From positions 1,240,001 through 1,304,000 of the forward strand of contig CAXHTR010000005.1 of the NCBI GenBank assembly GCA_964019655.1: 64,000 nucleotides of DNA. The letters run 5' to 3'. Below are positions 57,627 to 64,000 of this stretch, one piece after another. Source of the DNA: Perkinsela sp. pyNocScin1. Its lineage: Eukaryota > Euglenozoa > Kinetoplastea > Prokinetoplastida > Perkinselidae. The translations under genes were made by a program, and so were the position numbers. Within the stretch, counting starts at the first letter, position 1; each line of letters begins with the position of its first letter. The notes below the pieces were generated by a model, which saw nothing but the letters and a program-made list of their open reading frames with translations, was not told where the DNA came from and did no database searches.

Positions 57627-58119
57627 GGCTTTGAGAGACAGTTTGTCAAGCAAGAGTATGTATGCAAAATAAAATGATATAATTCGGCTTTGATGCTTCA
57701 TATTGGTAAATCGCTCGAATTTTTCACCACTGATGAAACACCACCTAAATACCGTTTATTCATTACTACAAATGTACCTTCAAACGCTCTCATCGCCAGA
57801 TGGAAGGGTTCTCGATCGATGTGCTTGTGCTATACCCTCGAAAGACCAGTTTGAAATCCGACGCATTCACCCTTTGCTTGTCGATGTAGCCATTTGCACT
57901 CTGTGCGTCTGACTGCTTGCGGTTCAATCTGATTGTTTTTAACAATGACTGCTCTGCAATATGTGGACACTGCTTGAATCCGAGAATGTGCACGACTGTG
58001 AAACAATAGAAAGCGATTTCATCGAGCTACATGCGTGACAGTCATCATCTTTCTTTATCTTCATTGCATTCTCTTTCGCTTTGGTCTCGTTTTTCATCTT
58101 TAAGAATCTTTCAATACGA
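57627..58119. other. Intergenic, no gene seen
   Basis: About 490 bases. It ends in a pyrimidine run with AG (CATCTTTAAG, 58095-58104) before the next ATG. Confidence 0.5.
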
Positions 58120-58968
58120 ATGCTACCAGTTTTACTGCTCTGCGCTGACAACGGCCTTGGCAAGATAGACCCGTCCATGCTCAGCGATCAAGACCGAATG
58201 GAGCTCTTTGTTGCAAACCTGAGCGACGGGTTCCTCTCGTATTTTCAAGCGGATGACGGCACATTCCTCGACATGTGCGAGTGGACTGGTATGGAATGCG
58301 ACGACGCGGGAAATGTCACTGTTGTCAAGCTCATCGGTGTGTACGATGGTACAGTGTGCCTTGACTACCTTCCAGAAAGCGTTGGCTCGATAAATATAAC
58401 ATCAAATGAGGACCTGATAGCGACACTCGACACATCAAAGCTTCCCAGTCGGCTGGAAGTATGCGACCTCGAGACCAACAATTTTGAAGGGACTGTCGAC
58501 ATGACGAAACTGCCCGAAGCGCTTTACTCGTTGAATATTGCGGAGAATAGATTTTCAGGGGAGTGTGACCTAACGGCATTGCCTGCATGCTTCATGGCGC
58601 TCGTTGCGAATGAAAACGTTTTCAGTGGAAGTCTTTGTCTTGGCTCCCTCCCTGACAACATTTGCACGCTAAACGTTTCGGGCAATTACTTCACCGGAAG
58701 TGTTTCGCTCGAAAATCTTCCCGATAGTCTTGAGGAGCTGCAAATTTCGATGAACAAGCTCTCGGGGAGCGTAACACTCATGAAGCCAGGGAAGCTCTAC
58801 ATGCTGAGCGCCCATTCGAACAATTTTTCTGGAGAAGCCACGATACCAAGGGTATATTCGAACGGCCGAGCGTACATTTCGCTTGGCCTGACGGATATTA
58901 CTGCAGTGGTGGACGAAACGGGCGCCGCGCATCCACTCGGTAAAGAGTTTCTCTCGAGCACTGAGTGA
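58120..58968 (+). CDS. Secreted LRR protein, subfamily A2
   Basis: 282 aa from ATG 58120 (MLPVLLLCADNGLGKIDPSM); the longer frame starts only with TTG. LSDQDRMELFVANLSDGF, complete cap FLDMCEWTGMECDDAGN, LDYLPESVGSINI, then about seven LRRs (LPEALYSLNIAENRFSG, LPDNICTLNVSGNYFTG, LPDSLEELQISMNKLSG). Tail AVVDETGAAHPLGKEFL. Confidence 0.93.
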   Translation: MLPVLLLCADNGLGKIDPSMLSDQDRMELFVANLSDGFLSYFQADDGTFLDMCEWTGMECDDAGNVTVVKLIGVYDGTVCLDYLPESVGSINITSNEDLIATLDTSKLPSRLEVCDLETNNFEGTVDMTKLPEALYSLNIAENRFSGECDLTALPACFMALVANENVFSGSLCLGSLPDNICTLNVSGNYFTGSVSLENLPDSLEELQISMNKLSGSVTLMKPGKLYMLSAHSNNFSGEATIPRVYSNGRAYISLGLTDITAVVDETGAAHPLGKEFLSSTE

Positions 58969-59610
58969 CATTGTGCATCATGAATATAAACAGTTGTTAA
59001 ATGATAAAAGGTTCGAAGCAAATATACTTTCATGATCCAAAGGATCAGCCGTGGCACCCAATATCCAAGTTTATGCATATATCATCAACGGCTACCAATG
59101 AACCGCTTTCCACTCCTCACCCCACTTAAACTACCTGGACAATGGATACGAAGCCCGTGCGCACAGATATCACTCAGCTCCAGAAAAGAAGCATTGCGAA
59201 AGCTTTCTTCACTGACCTGCATAGAAGATAGGGAATTCGAATCAATATTCGACAAGATGCGAATGATCGTTGAAATCGGAAACATGTTGACTACACAGAA
59301 CGCATCGTGAAGAATTTTTTTCTGCGCTTGTACTTCAGCTATTTCATGGAATGGATATCCGATACGATCGAGTGGACATCAGACTGACCCCCTAAAAATT
59401 CAATGCTGACCCCTATACATGCTGTTAGTGTCAGCGACTAGGGACTGCGAATCTAAGCTGCGTTCGTGTATCTTGATTAAGGCAAAACGATTGAATACAA
59501 TACAATTCTTCGAAGAAATTTCAAAAATCTGGAAACAGTGGCACACTGCAATGTCCACAGCTAACGTATCAATCTACACTTCACGTTTTTTTCTTCCCTC
59601 TTTTTCGCAC
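58969..59610 (+). other. Intergenic with possible B-type relic
   Basis: Between 59160 and 59300 one + frame reads LQKRSIAKAFFTDLHRR followed by a stop, similar to the N-terminal QKTFSCLSAAFFTDKNI of the B gene at 9042. This could be a decayed fragment; too short to be sure. A 92-aa frame at 59032 in another frame has no support. The frame open upstream of 59611 is treated as leader. Confidence 0.35.
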
Positions 59611-60429
59611 ATGATACGAATACTTGTTTCCACCGCCGACCCAACGATCGGTCACTTTGACACGAACATGCTCTCGGACCAGGCCTGTATGGAGCTCCTC
59701 ATCGAAAACGTAGCAGACGAGACCAAAGCATACTTTCAGGACAAAGATGGAACGTTTCTCGACATTGGAGAATGGCGAGGAGTCACAATAGACGATATAG
59801 GAAATATAACGCAAGTCTCCTTTACGGCCACGTTTCGAGGAACTTTCTCGCTTGCGTACATCCCGCGTCGGGTGAAGCAATTCAAGATTAACATGTGCAG
59901 GGCGCACGGGTCACTGGAAACAGCAACACTCCCAGAAGGCATAGAGAAGCTTTTCCTCAAGCACACGCAGATGTCAGGGACCATTGACTTGCGGCAGGTC
60001 CCAGCGAGTCTGACGCACTTTGATGTTGTGTACAGCAGCTTTTCGGGCAGCTGTGACTTGACCGCCCTTCCACCAAAGATGGTCATGCTCGACCTGAGCC
60101 ACAACGCCTTCTCAGGGGAAATTTCGCTCGATTCGCTGCCCGAAACGATGCAGTGTCTCTATCTGTATGAAAACTCGTTCTGCGGTGAGATCAGCCTCGA
60201 GAAGCTGCCTCGAGCAATGACATACCTGAACATCAGCGGCAACAAGCTCTGCGGCCAGTTCACGTTGCTCCGGCCCATGCCGGTCCTCGACGCGCTGCAC
60301 GCTGACCGAAACAACTTTGTGGCGCGTGTGCGGGTCCACTCCAGTCTGCATGGTGTCCTTAGTCTGGACGAAAATGTCCCCGAGATCACCGAATGTATCG
60401 ATGAGAAGGGGAAAACGGTTTTCAGATAG
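59611..60429 (+). CDS. Secreted LRR protein, subfamily A2
   Basis: 272 aa from ATG 59611 (MIRILVSTADPTIGHFDTNM), right after a T/C run; 64 further codons upstream lack features. LSDQACMELLIENVADETK, cap position FLDIGEWRGVTIDDIGN (W-R-G-V kept, both Cys lost). LAYIPRRVKQFKI, about seven LRRs (LPPKMVMLDLSHNAFSG, LPETMQCLYLYENSFCG). The tail ECIDEKGKTVFR stops before HPW. Confidence 0.92.
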   Translation: MIRILVSTADPTIGHFDTNMLSDQACMELLIENVADETKAYFQDKDGTFLDIGEWRGVTIDDIGNITQVSFTATFRGTFSLAYIPRRVKQFKINMCRAHGSLETATLPEGIEKLFLKHTQMSGTIDLRQVPASLTHFDVVYSSFSGSCDLTALPPKMVMLDLSHNAFSGEISLDSLPETMQCLYLYENSFCGEISLEKLPRAMTYLNISGNKLCGQFTLLRPMPVLDALHADRNNFVARVRVHSSLHGVLSLDENVPEITECIDEKGKTVFR

Positions 60430-60583
60430 AATGGGATGGGATGCATCGAAATGCAAGAAAGCGATTTTCAGATGGGAATAAAAAGTTAGCATTAAAGACA
60501 AGATGAATTGCATGTATTTCATTGTTTCAAGATTTTGCGTGTCGTCGATGACTTTGAATGCATCTTTTCCATTTTCTACTTCA

Positions 60584-61450
60584 ATGCTTCTTAGCACCCT
60601 CGCTGTCTCGTGCACAGACACGCCCCTCGGCCGCCTCAACTACGACTCTTTGTCCGACCAGACCCGCATGGAAATTCTCCTCGATGGCCTCAACGCAGCG
60701 TCCAAGGAGCGATTTCAAGACAAGAACGGCAATTTCTTAAACATATGTGAGTTAAAGGAAATGATCCAGTGTGACGCTGACGATAACGTTACGAGCGTCC
60801 ATTTCCCCTACCAGTTGAGGCTCGAGGGATGCATCAAACTGGCGTTCATACCGCCGCATGTCATGACTTTTAGCGCACAAAGCACTCGAACGCTCGAAGG
60901 GACTGTCTCCACCGATATACTCCCGAAAACTCTTCAATTCTTAACGCTCGGCTACAGTTTCTCCGGGCCCTTTGCTATGACAGCCCTCCCACCGAAAATG
61001 GAAGAAATTGAAATCAATAGCAATAAATTCTGTGGCAGTCTCGATCTGCATAATCTGCCCGAAAATATGAAAAAAATACGTGCAAACAACAATAAATTTA
61101 CGGGCTGCGTTGATCTCAGGAGTCTACCAGCAGTGCTCGAGTTCCTTTGGATTAACAAGAATCAGCTCTGTGGGGAAATTTTTCTGGAAAAATTACCACC
61201 GGCTCTCCAAAGCATCAACCTGAGTGAGAACGCTTTTACGGGAAGGATCGAGCTAACAAACCTACCAGCGGATCTGATTTATATCAACGTTGGCAAAAAT
61301 GCGCTGCGCGGGACAGCGGTGCTCCAGGACCGAGTCAACGGCAACAAGGTGAGCATTCTGATGGGAATGAACATGATTGAGCAGGTACTCAATGAGAAGG
61401 GGAAGGCGCACCGCTTTGCGAAGCGGCTGCTGAAGACGCAGAAAAAATAG
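60584..61450 (+). CDS. Secreted LRR protein, subfamily A2
   Basis: 288 aa from ATG 60584 (MLLSTLAVSCTDTPLGRLNY); ATG 60503 is in frame but adds 27 residues before the signal. SLSDQTRMEILLDGLNAASK, cap region FLNICELKEMIQCDADDN (Trp replaced by Leu). LAFIPPHVMTFSA, then seven LRRs (LPPKMEEIEINSNKFCG, LPAVLEFLWINKNQLCG, LPPALQSINLSENAFTG). Tail QVLNEKGKAHRFAKRLL with a basic end. Confidence 0.92.
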   Translation: MLLSTLAVSCTDTPLGRLNYDSLSDQTRMEILLDGLNAASKERFQDKNGNFLNICELKEMIQCDADDNVTSVHFPYQLRLEGCIKLAFIPPHVMTFSAQSTRTLEGTVSTDILPKTLQFLTLGYSFSGPFAMTALPPKMEEIEINSNKFCGSLDLHNLPENMKKIRANNNKFTGCVDLRSLPAVLEFLWINKNQLCGEIFLEKLPPALQSINLSENAFTGRIELTNLPADLIYINVGKNALRGTAVLQDRVNGNKVSILMGMNMIEQVLNEKGKAHRFAKRLLKTQKK

Positions 61451-61553
61451 TGAAAATGGGCTCGAAACATTTATGATAGTACTTATTAGACAAAATCCAA
61501 TGACTCGTGCCCTGCAAAATTTTTTGAATATTTGTCTTCCCACTACCATTCCA

Positions 61554-62189
61554 ATGCAATTTTTGCTTTCTGCTGACTTCACACCCGCCGGCCGCTGTGA
61601 TCCGTCGATGCTCACCCAGCAGCAGATGGTCGAGCTCTTTTACACCCCAGACTTTCCCCAAAAATCTAGAGAAGACCTCAAGGGCGACCCGGATGACGCG
61701 TGCACATGGGAAGGCGTCGATTGCACAGAGTCTGGTGATATCCATCGGATCCAGTGGCAATCCTGGGACGTTGATTTGATGGGTTCAATCGACTTCAAAA
61801 TGGTCCCGCTGACAGTGGAGTTTATAAATTTTTACGACCAGGGTCTATACGGCGAGATAGACACGACCGCCTTCCCAGATTCCTTTCGAGAGCTTTTTCT
61901 GCAGCAATGTCTGTTCACGGGGACCATAGATCTAAGTCGACTGCCACCGCGCATGTGCTCCTTCAAAGTCATGAATAATAAGATAACGGGAGTTTGTAAC
62001 GTTCAAAACATTCCGGAGACTGTGCGATGGCTAAAGATCCAAGAAAAGAACATCGTGGATAAAGCGATTCGCATCGGTGCGCTTCCCGAGAGCACTCTGA
62101 AGCTCGATTTTCTCACGTGTGGGTTCACAAAGGTTTTGTGTGACAGAGAAAGCGATGCCAAGAGAGTGCAGATACAATATCGTTGGTAG
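61554..62189 (+). CDS. Secreted LRR protein, subfamily C
   Basis: 211 aa from ATG 61554 (MQFLLSADFTPAGRCDPSML). TQQQMVELFYTPDFPQ, cap DPDDACTWEGVDCTESGD, units VPLTVEFINFYDQGLYG, FPDSFRELFLQQCLFTG, LPPRMCSFKVMNNKITG, IPETVRWLKIQEK. End CGFTKVLCDRESDAKRVQI plus four extra residues (QYRW), because the stop of paralogues is lost. Tandem duplicate of the gene at 62292. Confidence 0.93.
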   Translation: MQFLLSADFTPAGRCDPSMLTQQQMVELFYTPDFPQKSREDLKGDPDDACTWEGVDCTESGDIHRIQWQSWDVDLMGSIDFKMVPLTVEFINFYDQGLYGEIDTTAFPDSFRELFLQQCLFTGTIDLSRLPPRMCSFKVMNNKITGVCNVQNIPETVRWLKIQEKNIVDKAIRIGALPESTLKLDFLTCGFTKVLCDRESDAKRVQIQYRW

Positions 62190-62291
62190 AAATATTGAAA
62201 TCATGTAGAGAAGATATTGAGATTATAGGGTTGGCTGGAGTCGCAGCAAAGTAAACGTACTCGCATATTTCTCCTTCTCTCCATCTTTTGA

Positions 62292-62915
62292 ATGCAATTT
62301 CTTCTCACAATCGACTCCACCCTCGCCGGCCGCTGCGATCCGTCGATGCTGACCCAGCAACAGATGGTTGAGCTCTTTTTTACCCCAGACGAGCCCGACA
62401 AATCAAGAAAAGACCTCAAGGGTGACCCCGATGACGCATGCACTTGGGAAGGCATCGAGTGCACAGAATCTGGAAATATACATCGGATCGAGTGGTGCTC
62501 GTGGGCCTTCCAGCTGAAGGGCTCAATTGACTTCAAAATGTTTCCACTGCATGTGGATTTCATGAATCTGTACGACCAGGGGTTATACGGCGAGGTAGAC
62601 ACGACTGCTCTACCAGACTCACTCGAAGAGCTGTGCCTACAGAATTGCTTGTTCACAGGGACAGTCGACCTCGGCAGCTTGCCCCCGCGAATGCGATGCT
62701 TCGAGGTTTTGAACAACGAAATCACCGCCATGTGCAACGTGCAGAACATTCCCGAGACTGTGCAGTGGCTGACAGTCCGTGAGGAGCACATCATTAAGAA
62801 GACAATCCATGTTGGTGCACTTCCTGATAACAAGCTGAAGCTCAAGTTTCTTGACTGTGGGTTCACAGAGGTCGTGTGTGCGAGAGCTAGCGATGTCGAA
62901 CGAGTGCAGATCTAA
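62292..62915 (+). CDS. Secreted LRR protein, subfamily C
   Basis: A 207-aa protein, last of the right + cluster. MQFLLTIDSTLAGRCDPSML: here TPAG has become TLAG. TQQQMVELFFTPDEPD, cap DPDDACTWEGIECTESGN, FPLHVDFMNLYDQGLYG, LPDSLEELCLQNCLFTG, LPPRMRCFEVLNNEITA, IPETVQWLTVREE, end CGFTEVVCARASDVERVQI. Close to the genes at 61554 and 17898. Confidence 0.94.
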   Translation: MQFLLTIDSTLAGRCDPSMLTQQQMVELFFTPDEPDKSRKDLKGDPDDACTWEGIECTESGNIHRIEWCSWAFQLKGSIDFKMFPLHVDFMNLYDQGLYGEVDTTALPDSLEELCLQNCLFTGTVDLGSLPPRMRCFEVLNNEITAMCNVQNIPETVQWLTVREEHIIKKTIHVGALPDNKLKLKFLDCGFTEVVCARASDVERVQI

Positions 62916-63320
62916 ACCTTTCTTTTGAGCAATGTAAAAAGTGTTATCTAATTCTTGAAAATTATCTCAGTGAATGACGAATGATTTGAATCATATTGGT
63001 AGATGCTTGGCTTCTGTTCTCCTATCTCTGTTTGTTTCTTCGTATGCTTTTTCTGTAATATGAGCCGTTGCAGGGATACTTTGATTGCAGAGGAATAGCC
63101 ATTTCCCCATTGTTCTGAGAAATTCACTACATGTAAAGATGGATATTTTGGAGTAGACACCCACTTCAAGAGTTAAAAACGCTTCGTCAGACATTCTCAT
63201 GAACATAAATGAAAAATCTACTCTAAGCTCTGAAATTTGAGCGCAACCGATAGTACGATATCCACAGATAGAGAGGTAATTTTCTAAGTTAACTTCCTTC
63301 AGCACAACGCTTCGGAGAAT
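62916..63320. other. Convergent strand-switch region
   Basis: The + cluster ends at 62915 and a - strand pseudogene ends at 63321. About 400 AT-rich bases without a recognised gene. Confidence 0.5.
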
Positions 63321-64000
63321 TCAACGCCTATTCATATAGATTACCTGCCGCTCCCACTCGTGCACATCTCCGTTTTCATCGCGCGCTTTTTTGACGGACC
63401 TTTCAGGAGGGTCCATAAAGCGCTGTCCTATTAACAAAAAATGCATACAACCGCTCCCAGATCCAAGAACCACTGTTTCGCTCACGCTGTCGCCGCAAAG
63501 GCCTACATAATGAGCTCGATATTGCGTGACTCCATCGCCGACGGCAGATTTTTGAGGTCAATCTCTCCACTGATTTTTTTCTGCTCGCGTCGAATTCGAC
63601 GACTGTGTCCGGAAGATCCGCGAGTGCGCAACTGCCATTGAAATCATTAAATTTCAAGTCGATGTGCTGCTATTTTCGTGGGAAGGCTTTGCACTCGATT
63701 GGACCGTTTGTGTCTATTCAAACAAAGATCGAGTCGTTTGATATTCGAAGGAAGTGCAGATGCATCCAATGAACCACCCAGTTTGAAAGTCTGTATATAT
63801 AAACTCTCGACGAGCGTCGGGATGAACCCCCATGGAAACTGCTTGGCCTTGAATTTGACTCCAAAGATAGTAATTTTCGTACATTGGTACATTCGGTCAA
63901 TGACTTATCGCACACATCCGTAAAATTCTGATTGCAGTCCTGAAACTCGACCTTTTCGGGATCATCAAGGCATTCGAGGATTATAACGTAAGCGTTTGAT
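63321..64000 (-). pseudogene. Subfamily A1 LRR pseudogene, cut by window edge
   Basis: Read on -, from the right edge: IILECLDDPEKVEFQDCN and NFTDVCDKSLTECTNVR (cap with Trp lost), frameshift, then FGVKFKAKQFPWGFIPTLV, GGSLDASALPSNIKRLDL, a further break, NDFNGSCALADLPDTVVEF, a break, a short LKNLPSAMESRNIEL with stops, and finally ARDENGDVHEWERQVI ending at 63321-63323. All A1 landmarks occur in order over at least three frames with several stops. The 5' end lies beyond 64000. Confidence 0.85.

Noticed and set aside
58081-58119. TTG, GTG or far-upstream starts for several genes (also 4751, 10123, 12283, 13426)
   Set aside because: For a eukaryote the in-frame ATG that opens the signal peptide is preferred. 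Only the gene at 12241 has none, and this is reported as a finding.
1-64000. Bacterial origin of the whole window
   Set aside because: No ribosome-binding sites or operon spacing; long spacers and splice-acceptor-like pyrimidine tracts instead. Only the 44.8-45.1 kb spacer looks bacterial.
1-64000. CRISPR arrays, tRNA or rRNA genes
   Set aside because: I found no regularly spaced direct repeats with spacers and no recognisable tRNA or rRNA sequence by eye; a covariance search was not possible.

Overview
The window looks like nuclear DNA of a unicellular eukaryote, and its organisation is kinetoplastid-like. What I see: intronless genes in the standard code; no ribosome-binding sites; 78 bp to about 1 kb between genes; pyrimidine tracts followed by AG just upstream of many start codons, as at trans-splice acceptors; and long runs of genes on one strand. 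Genes are + from 173 to 15663, - from 16501 to 47866, + from 49674 to 62915, and - again from 63321 to the right edge. An expanded family of secreted leucine-rich-repeat (LRR) proteins in such directional clusters suggests a kinetoplastid, free-living, parasitic or endosymbiotic (for example the Perkinsela type). This is an inference; no taxonomic marker gene is present.

Almost the whole window is one tandem array of paralogous LRR genes: 41 apparently intact, five clear pseudogenes (one cut by the right edge), one gene with no start codon, and several short relics. The common plan is a short signal peptide, a helical segment (often ..DPALGRLDYxSLSDQALMEML..), a C-x-W-x-G-V-x-C cap like the plant/protist LRR N-terminal domain, 5-16 LRRs of about 23 residues (LPxxLxxLdLsxNxfsGxxxLxx), and usually a C-terminal signature VVDEnGxxHPwexeI. 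I see no convincing transmembrane segment or GPI signal after the repeats, so I predict soluble proteins in the secretory pathway.

I use these working names. A1: about 290 aa, with FPFxFIPPLV before the LRRs. A2: same plan, more diverged. B: 'WLPP' type, about 255 aa, few LRRs, block MDWLPPTL..LPRELRFLLL..LPxxMEELHL..LPxxMRIIDI, tail often with ADPRV. C: 'TPAGRCD' type, about 207 aa, no VVDENG tail. D: two short adjacent genes (29760, 31052). E: long proteins with 10-16 LRRs (2307, 40976, 42356).

Layout. Left + block: B/D-like gene, one unrelated acidic protein (1283), E gene, four A1 genes (3735-8548) around a repeat-rich gap holding a gene relic, a frameshifted B gene, and further A1/A2 genes, one of which lacks its ATG. 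Convergent junction at 15.7-16.5 kb. Central - block of 31 kb: B, C, A1, A2, D and E genes, two pseudogenes, a small unrelated ORF (35747), and a short palindrome-rich stretch at 44.8-45.1 kb. Divergent junction at 47.9-49.7 kb. Right + block: A2, decayed B, a recent A1 tandem pair, then B, C and A2 genes and a C tandem pair. At the right edge is a decayed A1 pseudogene on -.

The genes do not form a pathway. They look like a birth-and-death repertoire of secreted recognition or adhesion proteins kept by tandem duplication, sequence homogenisation and pseudogenisation. Where reading frames extend upstream of the signal peptide, or where the frame opens with TTG/GTG, I chose the internal ATG that aligns with paralogues.
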